Below, in pieces: positions 32,861 to 39,017 of a stretch of 39,017 bases of DNA (positions are counted from its first letter, which is position 1; every line of letters begins with the position of its first letter). Made by a program: the position numbers and the translations under genes. The notes under the pieces are model-generated. The model saw only the letters and a list, made by a program, of their open reading frames with translations. It searched no databases and was not told where the DNA came from. Source of the stretch: Bordetella parapertussis (lineage in GTDB: Bacteria > Pseudomonadota > Gammaproteobacteria > Burkholderiales > Burkholderiaceae_C); assembly GCA_945875935.1 (NCBI GenBank), contig CAMCNE010000012.1:1-39017 (forward strand). The letters run 5' to 3'.

Positions 32861-33443
32861 GACTGCATCCGAGTGGAGCGGTGGCTGGTGGTCGCGTGCG
32901 CGGCATTGCCCATCACCGAACTTCGGGTCGCGACCCAAGGGCGTCGAGACCAGCCTGGCGGTCGTGCACTCCATCAGCTTGCCGCCCGGTGTGTACGGCG
33001 GCGATGAAGTCGAGCGTTTCTTTCTCAACCAGCTGGACGTGTCGGCACACCCGTACTTCGACAGGCTGCGTGATGTGTGTGTGTCGGCTCACTTCTTCAT
33101 ACGCCGCGATGGGCGCTGCATCCAGTTTGTGTCATGCGCTGAGCGTGCGTGGCACGCCGGCGTGTCCAGCTGGCGAGGCCGCTCCAATTGCAACGACTAC
33201 TCGGTGGGCATCGAGCTCGAGGGGCTGGAGGGTCAGGTCTTCGAGCCCGCCCAGTACCGCAGCCTGTGCGATTTGTTGCAGGCATTGGCCGGCGCGGGCT
33301 GCTGCCTCGATGTGGCCGGGCACGAACATGTGGCCGCAGGACGCAAGGCCGACCCGGGCGCGGGCTTCGACTGGCCTCGGTTGATGACCACCCTGGGTTG
33401 GCCCGAACGGTGTTTTCCCGAGGTCGTCATCCAGCGATCCTGA
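32832..33443 (+). CDS. ampD: AmpD, 1,6-anhydro-N-acetylmuramyl-L-alanine amidase
   Basis: A 203-residue cytoplasmic zinc amidase that recycles anhydromuropeptides and, where AmpR/AmpC exist, keeps beta-lactamase repressed. The amidase_2 domain has the first zinc histidine in SLAVVHSISLPPG. The other ligands are in GHEHVAAGRKADPGAGFDW (His and Asp). SCAERAWHAGVSSWRG and NDYSVGIELEG are family phrases. The start is uncertain: ATG at 32832 or 32838, or GTG at 32817 or 32847, all overlapping the pilR end. It gives this region a second link to the lytic transglycosylase gene at 16299. Length is a little over the usual 180-190. Confidence 0.93.
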   Translation: MAMPIVARSETASEWSGGWWSRARHCPSPNFGSRPKGVETSLAVVHSISLPPGVYGGDEVERFFLNQLDVSAHPYFDRLRDVCVSAHFFIRRDGRCIQFVSCAERAWHAGVSSWRGRSNCNDYSVGIELEGLEGQVFEPAQYRSLCDLLQALAGAGCCLDVAGHEHVAAGRKADPGAGFDWPRLMTTLGWPERCFPEVVIQRS

Positions 33444-33685
33444 AGTGATCGGGTCGGCTCGCCATGGGCGCGCCACGAACTTGTCGAGGCGCAGCGACTC
33501 ACGGCACCAGCATTGGCGGGCGATGCAGCCTGAGTCTGGCTTGCGAGCCAATGAATTCGCGGCATGCCGACCGGCCGCTCAATGACTTTGCGGCATGCGC
33601 GCTGCCCTGGACCGAAACGGGGCGATCGAGCCCCGAAGCAGGGCATGAAACTTCACGCAGGGGCCAAGCGTCTTTTTACATCGAC

Positions 33686-33701
33686 ACACTATCGGTAGTG
33701 C
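33686..33701 (+). promoter_or_regulatory. NrdR box 1 (upstream of the nrdA -35)
   Basis: ACACTATCGGTAGTGC, 12 of 16 matches to an ACACTATATATAGTGT-like NrdR box. It sits exactly 31 bases (three helical turns) before a second box, the arrangement known for the ATP-cone repressor NrdR at ribonucleotide reductase genes. It ends directly at the -35 hexamer. Neither box alone is striking; the spacing and the downstream gene make the pair convincing. Confidence 0.8.
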
Positions 33702-33730
33702 TTGAAGGGCGTGAAGACCACAGATATAGT
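33702..33730 (+). promoter_or_regulatory. nrdAB promoter (sigma-70)
   Basis: TTGAAG at 33702-33707 (4 of 6), 17-base spacer, TATAGT at 33725-33730 (5 of 6). It is enclosed by the two NrdR boxes. Predicted start is near 33736-33738, about 360 bases before the nrdA ATG, which is a very long leader. Confidence 0.75.
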
Positions 33731-33732
33731 GT
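33717..33732 (+). promoter_or_regulatory. NrdR box 2 (overlapping the nrdA -10)
   Basis: ACCACAGATATAGTGT, 12 of 16 matches to the NrdR-box pattern, with the right half (ATATAGTGT) perfect. It contains the whole -10 hexamer TATAGT, so NrdR binding here would occlude RNA polymerase directly. Start-to-start distance to box 1 is 31 bases. Confidence 0.82.
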
Positions 33733-33736
33733 GTTC

Positions 33737-33769
33737 ATGCCAAATGTTTTTCCGTTCGTCGCACGATGA
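33737..33769 (+). other. Possible leaderless 10-codon ORF at the 5' end of the nrdAB transcript
   Basis: The ATG at 33737 is the seventh base after the -10 box, so it would be at or within a base of the mRNA 5' end. The frame encodes MPNVFPFVAR and stops. The stop overlaps, as ATGA, the start of an 81-codon arginine-rich frame (33766-34011) that I do not recognise. About 59 of its 81 codons end in G or C by my count, similar to real genes here, but it is rich in AGG/AGA codons. Both may be chance. Confidence 0.25.
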
Positions 33770-33794
33770 GAATCAAGCTCAGGGTGTTCCCCCT

Positions 33795-33815
33795 GACCGC
33801 GCCCGGTGCGCGGTT
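33795..33815 (+). other. Hairpin 1 in the nrdAB leader
   Basis: ACCGCGC pairs perfectly with GCGCGGT across the five-base loop CCGGT, with an extra G-U pair at the base. There is no T-tract, so it is not an intrinsic terminator. It would be a very stable RNA stem about 60 bases into the leader. Confidence 0.4.
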
Positions 33816-33835
33816 CGGCGCAACATCGGGCGACA

Positions 33836-33862
33836 CGCGCAGGGCCGCTTCGGCGTGGCGCG
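33836..33862 (+). other. Hairpin 2 in the nrdAB leader
   Basis: A two-tier stem. CGCGC pairs with GCGCG, then comes a symmetric three-by-three internal loop (AGG/GTG), then GCCG pairs with CGGC around a CTT loop. It lies 20 bases after hairpin 1. Together they suggest a folded leader, though GC-rich DNA gives stable stems by chance. Confidence 0.35.
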
Positions 33863-34098
33863 CGGTGCCTTCGATTTGTCGTGTGAGCCGCGGGCATGCG
33901 AGGCTGCGTATCGGCGGGCGGCATCGTGGCGCTTTGCTGGGCTCTCCCCAAGGCGTGAGGCCGGCACGGCACTTGCGCCTTTCCAGTCGTTACACAGACA
34001 GCATCCTTTAAGGCTCGGTTGCGTTGGCTTTGTCAGCGCGTCCATCCGAGTGATCCATCAGTTTTCGGCACCCACAGATTCAAAAGAAAAGGCCACAC

Positions 34099-37011
34099 AT
34101 GCAAGCGATCCCCGTCAGTTCCGACCCCTTGGCCCAGAACCCCCAGCGTGTGGCAGTGCTTGCTGCGCCGACGGCTTCTGCGTATGAGTCCTTTCACATC
34201 ATTCGCCGAAACGGCGCGGTGGTGGCGTTTGAACCCAGCAAGATCGCGGTCGCGCTGATGAAGGCTTTTCTGGCGGTTCACGGCACGCAAGGCGCGGCAT
34301 CGGCCAGCGTGCGAGAAACCGTCGACGTTCTCACCGAGTCGGTGGTGCGCGCGCTGTTGCGCTCGCGTCCGGGCGGCGGCACCTTTCACATCGAAGACGT
34401 GCAAGACCAGGTCGAACTCGGCCTGATGCGTGGCAGCCACCATGAAGTGGCCCGTGCTTACGTGCTGTACCGCGAGCGTCGCTCTCAAGAGCGCTCGAAG
34501 CAGGCGCAGCCCGTGGTCATGGCCGAAGTCGCGATCAGCGTGCTCGACGGTGGTCAGCGCGTGCCGCTCGACTGGGCACGTTTGCACACGATCGTGCAGG
34601 CCGCTTGCGAAGGCCTGGGCGGCGATGTGCGCCCGGAGCCCATCTTGGCGGAAACCCGGCGCAATCTCTACGACGGCGTGCCCATCGACGAGGTGCACAA
34701 GGCTTCGATCCTGGCGTCGCGCACGCTGATCGAAAAAGACCCCGGTTACACCCGAGTGACCGCGCGCTTGCTGCTGCACACCATTCGCCGCGAAATCCTC
34801 GGTGAAGAAGTGCTTCAGTCCGACATGCACGCGCGCTACGCCGAGTACTTCCCCGGCTACATCAAGCAAGGTGTGAATGCCGAACTGCTTGACGACAAGA
34901 TGATGCAGTTCGATCTGGCACGTCTGGGCGCCGCATTGAAGGCCGATCGCGATCTGCAGTTTGATTACCTCGGGCTGCAGACCCTGTACGACCGCTATTT
35001 CCTGCACATCGATGAACAACGCATCGAGATGCCGCAAGCGTTTTTCATGCGTGTGGCCATGGGCCTGGCGCTCAATGAAATCGACCGCGAGGCGAGGGCG
35101 ATCGAGTTCTACGAAGTGCTCTCAACGTTTGACTTCATGAGCTCCACGCCCACGCTGTTCAATGCCGGCACGCGGCGCTCGCAGCTGTCGAGCTGCTACC
35201 TGACCACCGTGGCCGATGACCTCGACGGCATCTACGAGGCCTTGAAAGAAAACGCCTTGCTGTCGAAGTTTGCCGGCGGTCTGGGCAACGACTGGACCAA
35301 TGTGCGCGCGCTGGGCAGCCACATCAAGGGCACCAACGGCAAGAGCCAGGGCGTGGTGCCTTTCCTGAAGGTGGTCAACGACACCGCCGTGGCGGTCAAT
35401 CAGGGTGGCAAGCGCAAGGGCGCGGTGTGTGCCTATCTCGAGAGCTGGCACCTCGACATGGAAGAGTTCCTCGAGCTGCGCAAGAACACCGGTGACGACC
35501 GTCGCCGCACGCACGACATGAACACCGCGAACTGGATCCCCGATCTGTTCATGAAGCGTGTCATGGAAGGCACCGACTGGACGCTGTTCTCGCCAAGCAG
35601 TTGCCCTGATCTGCACGACAAGTTCGGCCGCGACTTCGAGCTGGCCTACACCGCCTATGAGGCGCGCGCGGCCAGCGGCGATCTCAAGTTGCACAAGAAG
35701 GTGCCGGCGCGTGATCTGTGGCGCAAGATGCTGTCGATGCTGTTCGAGACCGGGCACCCCTGGATCACCTACAAGGACGCCTGCAATGTGCGCTCGCCGC
35801 AGCAGCACGTGGGCGTGGTGCACTCGAGCAACCTGTGCACCGAGATCACGCTCAACACCAGCGAGACCGAAATCGCGGTGTGCAACCTGGGTTCGGTGAA
35901 TCTGGCGCGCCATCTGATGGACGGCCCCGATGGCAAGCAGATCGATCACGCCAAGCTCAAGCGCACGGTGTCGACCGCGATGCGCATGCTCGACAACGTG
36001 ATCGACATCAACTACTACGCCGTCAAGAAGGCACGCGACTCGAACCTGCGCCACCGCCCGGTGGGTCTGGGCATCATGGGCTTTCAAGACGCCCTGCATG
36101 AATTGCGCGTGCCCTATGCGTCCGACGCAGCAGTCGAATTTGCCGACCACTCGATGGAAGCCGTGTGCTACCACGCCTACTGGGCGTCGACCGACCTTGC
36201 TGCCGAGCGCGGTCGTTACTCGAGCTACCGCGGCTCGCTGTGGGACCGCGGCATTCTGCCGATCGACTCTCTCGATCTGCTGGCCGAAGCGCGCGGCGGT
36301 TACGTCGAAGTCGATCGCAGCAGCACCCTGGACTGGGGCCTTCTTCGCGCTCGCATCGCCGAGCACGGCATGCGCAACTCCAACTGCGTGGCCATTGCGC
36401 CCACCGCCACCATCTCCAACATCATCGGCGTCAGCGCGTCGATCGAGCCCTCGTTTGGCAACCTGTCAGTCAAGGCCAATCTGTCGGGCGACTTCACGGT
36501 GCTCAACGAGTACCTGGTGCGTGACCTGAAGCAACTCGGTTTGTGGGACGACGTGATGGTGATGGATCTCAAGCACTTCGAAGGCTCGCTGCGCCGCATC
36601 GACCGCGTGCCGGAAGACCTGAAGGTGCTCTACGCGACGGCCTTCGAGATCGAAACGCAGTGGCTGGTCGAGGCGGCGGCCCGCAGGCAAAAGTGGATCG
36701 ATCAGGCGCAGTCACTGAACATCTACATGGCAGGCGTGTCTGGCAAGAAGCTCGATGAGACCTACAAGCTGGCATGGATTCGCGGCCTGAAGACCACCTA
36801 CTACCTGCGCACCATGGGCGCCACCCACGCCGAGAAGTCCACGGTCAAGTCGGGTCAGCTCAATGCGGTCAGCAGCGGTGCGGCGTCTGGCGACAGCGCT
36901 TCGGTGCTGGCACCGGCCCAGCCCATCACGGTGGCGGCCCAAACGCAGCCAGCGGCCACCGACGTCAAGATGTGCGCCATCGACAACCCGGATTGCGAAG
37001 CCTGCCAGTGA
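34099..37011 (+). CDS. nrdA: Class Ia ribonucleotide reductase, large (alpha) subunit with two ATP-cones
   Basis: A 970-residue NrdA reducing ribonucleoside diphosphates to deoxyribonucleotides. Residues about 31-127 form an ATP-cone (start FHIIRRNGAVVAFEPSKI). Residues about 145-232 form a second cone that aligns best with the single E. coli cone (YDGVPIDEVHKASI). The barrel has the redox cysteine in QLSSCYLTTVADD, and the N-C-E catalytic set in SSNLCTEITLN with its partner cysteine in AVCNLGSVNL. The C-terminal shuttle cysteines are in DCEACQ. E. coli NrdA is 761 residues; the extra length is mostly the additional cone, an arrangement known in Pseudomonas aeruginosa. It is followed by nrdB after 124 bases and preceded by a NrdR-controlled promoter. 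Confidence 0.97.
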   Translation: MQAIPVSSDPLAQNPQRVAVLAAPTASAYESFHIIRRNGAVVAFEPSKIAVALMKAFLAVHGTQGAASASVRETVDVLTESVVRALLRSRPGGGTFHIEDVQDQVELGLMRGSHHEVARAYVLYRERRSQERSKQAQPVVMAEVAISVLDGGQRVPLDWARLHTIVQAACEGLGGDVRPEPILAETRRNLYDGVPIDEVHKASILASRTLIEKDPGYTRVTARLLLHTIRREILGEEVLQSDMHARYAEYFPGYIKQGVNAELLDDKMMQFDLARLGAALKADRDLQFDYLGLQTLYDRYFLHIDEQRIEMPQAFFMRVAMGLALNEIDREARAIEFYEVLSTFDFMSSTPTLFNAGTRRSQLSSCYLTTVADDLDGIYEALKENALLSKFAGGLGNDWTNVRALGSHIKGTNGKSQGVVPFLKVVNDTAVAVNQGGKRKGAVCAYLESWHLDMEEFLELRKNTGDDRRRTHDMNTANWIPDLFMKRVMEGTDWTLFSPSSCPDLHDKFGRDFELAYTAYEARAASGDLKLHKKVPARDLWRKMLSMLFETGHPWITYKDACNVRSPQQHVGVVHSSNLCTEITLNTSETEIAVCNLGSVNLARHLMDGPDGKQIDHAKLKRTVSTAMRMLDNVIDINYYAVKKARDSNLRHRPVGLGIMGFQDALHELRVPYASDAAVEFADHSMEAVCYHAYWASTDLAAERGRYSSYRGSLWDRGILPIDSLDLLAEARGGYVEVDRSSTLDWGLLRARIAEHGMRNSNCVAIAPTATISNIIGVSASIEPSFGNLSVKANLSGDFTVLNEYLVRDLKQLGLWDDVMVMDLKHFEGSLRRIDRVPEDLKVLYATAFEIETQWLVEAAARRQKWIDQAQSLNIYMAGVSGKKLDETYKLAWIRGLKTTYYLRTMGATHAEKSTVKSGQLNAVSSGAASGDSASVLAPAQPITVAAQTQPAATDVKMCAIDNPDCEACQ

Positions 37012-37085
37012 GTCCTTGTCTTGCGATCCTGTGTCGCAATGCAACATTTTCGTTGAGGTCATTGAGTTATCCGGCAAGTAATGCT

Positions 37086-37113
37086 TTGTGTTTTGTCACA
37101 TCGCTTGGATAAT
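37086..37113 (+). promoter_or_regulatory. Candidate internal promoter of nrdB
   Basis: TTGTGT at 37086-37091 (3 of 6) and GATAAT at 37108-37113 (5 of 6) are separated by 16 bases, in the 124-base gap between nrdA and nrdB. No NrdR box accompanies it. Just downstream of nrdA, TTGCGA and TCGCAA (37021-37039) form a six-pair hairpin without a T-tract, which could stabilise or attenuate the nrdA message. Confidence 0.35.
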
Positions 37114-37135
37114 CGCTAGTTACTTAAGGTACACC

Positions 37136-38335
37136 ATGCTGTCTTGGGAAGAAGAAACCAAATCGATGCCATCACCTCAGGCCGCGTTCCTGAAGCCTGA
37201 GGTAGCCGGTGGGTTTCACGATGAAATGATCGGGACGATGGCCGCAACAGCGACCAAGCCTCGCGGGTTGTCCGCTGATCCTGTTATCCAATCAGCGCCA
37301 GCCAAACCGCTTGAGGGCAAGCGGGTCGTGGCGGCGGACAAGCGGATCATCAACGGCCGCACCGACGTCAACCAACTGGTCCCATTCAAATACAAATGGG
37401 CTTGGGAAAAATATCGGGCCACCTGTGCAAACCACTGGATGCCGCAAGAGGTCAACATGTCGCGCGACATCGCGACATGGAAAGATCCGAATGGCCTGAG
37501 CGATGACGAGCGCCGCATCATCATGCGCAACCTCGGTTTTTTCGTCACAGCCGATTCCCTGGCTGCCAATAACATCGTGCTGGGCACTTACCGCCACATC
37601 ACTGCGCCTGAATGCCGGCAATTCCTGCTGCGGCAGGCTTTTGAAGAGGCCATTCATACCCATGCCTACCAGTACATCGTTGAATCCCTGGGGTTGGACG
37701 AAGCCGAAATCTTCAACGCCTACAACGAGGTGGCGTCCATCCGTGACAAGGACCAGTTCCTGATCCCTTTCATCGAGGCGATCATGGATCCCGGTTTCCG
37801 CACCGGAACGCTGGAAGACGATCAGACGCTGCTGAAGTCGCTGATTGTTTTCGCGTGCCTGATGGAGGGTCTGTTTTTCTACGTCGGATTCACCCAGATT
37901 CTGGCCTTGGGTCGCCAGAACAAGATGACCGGGGCATCAACGCAGTATCAGTACATCTTGCGTGACGAGTCCATGCACTGTAATTTCGGCATCGACCTGA
38001 TCAACCAGATCAAACTCGAGAATCCACTGCTTTGGACTGCCGAATTCAAGGCCGAAATCAAGGCGCTTTTCCTGAAAGCTGTCGATCTTGAGTATCGCTA
38101 CGCCGAAGACACCATGCCGCGTGGTGTTCTAGGTATGAATGCTTCCATGTTCAAGGGTTATTTGAGGTACATTGCGAACCGCCGCGCGACGCAAATCGGT
38201 CTTGAGGCGCTTTTCCCGAACGAGGAAAACCCGTTTCCCTGGATGAGCGAGATGATTGATTTGAAGAAGGAAGGCAATTTCTTCGAGGTGCGCGTGACCG
38301 AATACCAATCAGGCGGCGCGCTCTCGTGGGACTGA
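37136..38335 (+). CDS. nrdB: Class Ia ribonucleotide reductase, small (beta) subunit
   Basis: A 399-residue ferritin-like protein holding the di-iron site and tyrosyl radical. The E-x-x-H ligand set and the radical tyrosine are in FEEAIHTHAYQYIVES, where the tyrosine is four residues after the histidine, as in E. coli (H118, Y122). A second ligand group is in RDESMHCNFGIDLI. Roughly the first 70 residues are less conserved. The C-terminus, which docks to NrdA, ends in GGALSWD. I use the ATG at 37136 with a strong TTAAGG ribosome site; an upstream GTG at 37088 would start inside the candidate promoter. Paired with nrdA. Confidence 0.97.
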   Translation: MLSWEEETKSMPSPQAAFLKPEVAGGFHDEMIGTMAATATKPRGLSADPVIQSAPAKPLEGKRVVAADKRIINGRTDVNQLVPFKYKWAWEKYRATCANHWMPQEVNMSRDIATWKDPNGLSDDERRIIMRNLGFFVTADSLAANNIVLGTYRHITAPECRQFLLRQAFEEAIHTHAYQYIVESLGLDEAEIFNAYNEVASIRDKDQFLIPFIEAIMDPGFRTGTLEDDQTLLKSLIVFACLMEGLFFYVGFTQILALGRQNKMTGASTQYQYILRDESMHCNFGIDLINQIKLENPLLWTAEFKAEIKALFLKAVDLEYRYAEDTMPRGVLGMNASMFKGYLRYIANRRATQIGLEALFPNEENPFPWMSEMIDLKKEGNFFEVRVTEYQSGGALSWD

Positions 38336-38354
38336 TTTGAGCAGACAAGATTTC

Positions 38355-38394
38355 CAAATCGAATGGTGTTGACACAGAAGCAACCCTCGATTTG
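38355..38394. repeat. Inverted repeat framing the histone-gene promoter
   Basis: Perfect 8-base arms CAAATCGA (38355-38362) and TCGATTTG (38387-38394), with start-to-start distance 32 bases, about three helical turns. The -35 box lies between the arms and the -10 box overlaps the right arm. This geometry suits a dimeric repressor or looping protein. The regulator is unknown. Confidence 0.45.
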
Positions 38395-38396
38395 AT
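38369..38396 (+). promoter_or_regulatory. Promoter of the H1-like histone gene
   Basis: A perfect TTGACA at 38369-38374, 16-base spacer, then TTTGAT at 38391-38396 (4 of 6 to the -10 consensus). It gives a leader of about 110 bases, with an AAGGAG ribosome site at about 38501 before the ATG. No T-tract terminator is seen between nrdB and this promoter, so nrdAB read-through is also possible. Confidence 0.6.
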
Positions 38397-38514
38397 ACCC
38401 AATTCATCGCACCGTGGCGCCTTCTCAGGCAGTTTTCGGGTGATGAATAACTGTCCGAGGCCGGCTCTTGCGGGAACACGACAGTGCTTCTTTAACTGAA
38501 CAAGGAGAAACGTA

Positions 38515-39015
38515 ATGGCAACTGCGAAAAAGGCCGCTCCGGCCAAGAAGGCCGCCCCTGCAGCGAAGACCACGCCGGTAACGAAGGCAGCACCTGCAAA
38601 GAAGGCAGCACCTGCGAAGAAGGCAGCACCTGCCAAGAAGGCAGCTGCTCCAGCAAAGAAGGCAGCACCTGCGAAGAAGGCAGCCGCTCCTGCGAAGAAA
38701 GCAGCACCTGCGAAGAAAGCAGCACCTGCGAAGAAAGCAGCAGCTCCTGCAAAGAAAGCAGCCGCACCTGCGAAGAAGGCAGCAGCTCCTGCCAAGAAGA
38801 CAGCACCTGCGAAGAAAGCAGCTGCTCCTGCAAAGAAAGCAGCAGCACCTGCAAAGAAAGCAGCCGCACCTGCGAAGAAGGCAGCTGCTCCTGCGAAAAA
38901 GGCCGTCACCAAGCCTGCCGCCAAGAAGGCTGCAGCCAAGCCTGCCGCTCCGGCTGCAAAGACTGCGCTCAGCCCTCAGGCAGCCTGGCCATTCCCAACG
39001 GGAACCAAGCCCTGA
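38515..39015 (+). CDS. Histone H1-like, lysine/alanine/proline-repeat DNA-binding protein
   Basis: A 166-residue, extremely basic protein built almost wholly of A, K and P. After a start of MATAKKAAPAKKAAP, a near-perfect array of 16 PAKKAA or PAKKAAA units fills residues 27-131; a less regular AKPAA-type stretch follows. It ends in the non-repetitive tail ALSPQAAWPFPTGTKP. This layout resembles the C-terminal tail of eukaryotic H1 and the bacterial H1-like/AlgP/HctB proteins, which bind DNA non-specifically and compact the nucleoid. The WPFPTG tail is typical of Burkholderiales versions. It is expressed from its own promoter 118 bases after the nrdB end. The stop is two bases from the window end, so the gene is complete. 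Confidence 0.9.
   Translation: MATAKKAAPAKKAAPAAKTTPVTKAAPAKKAAPAKKAAPAKKAAAPAKKAAPAKKAAAPAKKAAPAKKAAPAKKAAAPAKKAAAPAKKAAAPAKKTAPAKKAAAPAKKAAAPAKKAAAPAKKAAAPAKKAVTKPAAKKAAAKPAAPAAKTALSPQAAWPFPTGTKP
38593..38907 (+). repeat. In-frame tandem repeat array (18- and 21-bp units) in the histone gene
   Basis: Sixteen contiguous copies of a PAKKAA/PAKKAAA unit, made of near-identical 18- or 21-base blocks such as GCACCTGCGAAGAAGGCA, with third-position drift (CCT/CCA, GCG/GCA, AAA/AAG). Unit number can change by slippage without breaking the frame, because both unit lengths are multiples of three. Confidence 0.9.
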
Positions 39016-39017
39016 TT

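Larger units (their letters stand above)
33444..34098 (+). other. 655-bp intergenic region: nrdAB control region and long leader
   Basis: No supported protein gene. From left to right: about 170 bases of ordinary GC-rich sequence; a GC hairpin at 33618-33635 (CGGGGC/GCCCCG, six-base loop) without a T-tract, probably a poor ampD terminator; then the NrdR box pair with a sigma-70 promoter (33686-33732). A roughly 360-base transcribed leader runs up to nrdA, holding a 10-codon ORF, an 81-codon ORF and two strong hairpins described separately. The nrdA start itself has a usable AAAAGG ribosome site at about 34087. Confidence 0.7.

Noticed and set aside
31739..33028. 429-codon open frame antisense to pilR/ampD
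   Set aside because: Shadow of the conserved AAA+ and Fis regions of pilR; no recognisable domain.
33618..33635. Rho-independent terminator after ampD
   Set aside because: The CGGGGC/GCCCCG stem is good, but no T-tract follows on either strand, so I only mention it as a hairpin.
33733..34098. Cobalamin riboswitch in the nrdA leader
   Set aside because: No conserved GCCACTG-type box or B12-box sequence is visible, and the enzyme is the oxygen-dependent class Ia, which does not use B12.
35122..36366. 414-codon open frame antisense to nrdA
   Set aside because: A typical GC-rich shadow frame (His/Val/Gln-rich) opposite a strongly conserved gene.
38593..38907. CRISPR-like array of short repeats
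   Set aside because: The units are contiguous, in frame and without unique spacers. They encode the histone tail.
38151..38939. 262-codon minus-strand frame rich in FFAGAA repeats
   Set aside because: It is the antisense of the histone repeat array and the nrdB 3' end. Its repeats are a by-product of the PAKKAA codons, with no ribosome site and no family resemblance.

Overview
The window is a stretch of core chromosome from a betaproteobacterium. Gene content, gene order and protein sequence point to the order Burkholderiales, probably a member of or relative of the Comamonadaceae. Indicators are the ispB / rplU-rpmA-obgE-proB block, the pilB-pilC-pilD-coaE-zapD-yacG block, the ypjD - PP0621-family - pilS - pilR - ampD block, and a lysine/alanine/proline-rich H1-like histone ending in WPFPTGTKP next to nrdAB. 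DNA is GC-rich by eye. I see no phage, integrase, transposon, CRISPR array or toxin-antitoxin module, and every coding frame except the one cut at the left edge looks intact.

Layout. 1-315: start of groES (minus, cut by the edge) with a strong promoter and a CIRCE/HrcA operator. 316-9455 (minus): the type IV pilus genes pilB, pilC and pilD, then coaE, zapD, yacG and the pqiABC lipid-transport genes. Neighbours from zapD through pqiC mostly overlap or nearly touch. 9624-9701: an oddly degenerate tRNA-Pro(CGG). 9739-13854: ispB diverges from rplU-rpmA; a terminator follows, then obgE-proB. 13877-16913: rppH diverges from proS plus a lytic transglycosylase. 16924-21254 (minus): hemA-prfA-prmC-grxD-ubiX. 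21361-21645: a small membrane protein gene. 21661-23426 (minus): an exported protein of unknown function coupled to miaB. 23542-23618: tRNA-Met. 23659-25575: a FUSC/YccS-type membrane protein. 25702-28164: ftsY and ffh, the SRP receptor and SRP GTPases, tail to tail. 28242-33443: ypjD, a PP0621-family gene, pilS, pilR and ampD. 33444-34098: a 655-bp intergenic region with a NrdR-controlled promoter and a long leader. 34099-38335: nrdA-nrdB. 38515-39015: the H1-like histone gene.

How the genes work together. Most are housekeeping: isoprenoid and ubiquinone synthesis (ispB, ubiX), heme (hemA), translation (rplU, rpmA, obgE, proS, prfA, prmC, miaB), RNA decay (rppH), CoA (coaE), proline (proB), protein targeting (ffh, ftsY), Fe-S handling (grxD), dNTP supply (nrdAB), cell wall recycling (ampD, lytic transglycosylase) and twitching motility (pilBCD, with pilSR probably controlling pilin transcription elsewhere).

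I did not find a convincing undescribed system. The best leads are regulatory: the degenerate tRNA-Pro; the nrdAB control region, where a NrdR box pair frames a sigma-70 promoter whose predicted start falls on the ATG of a 10-codon ORF ahead of a roughly 360-nt leader; a possibly leaderless ispB mRNA; an inverted repeat framing the histone promoter; and the composite groES promoter. All promoter calls are by eye.
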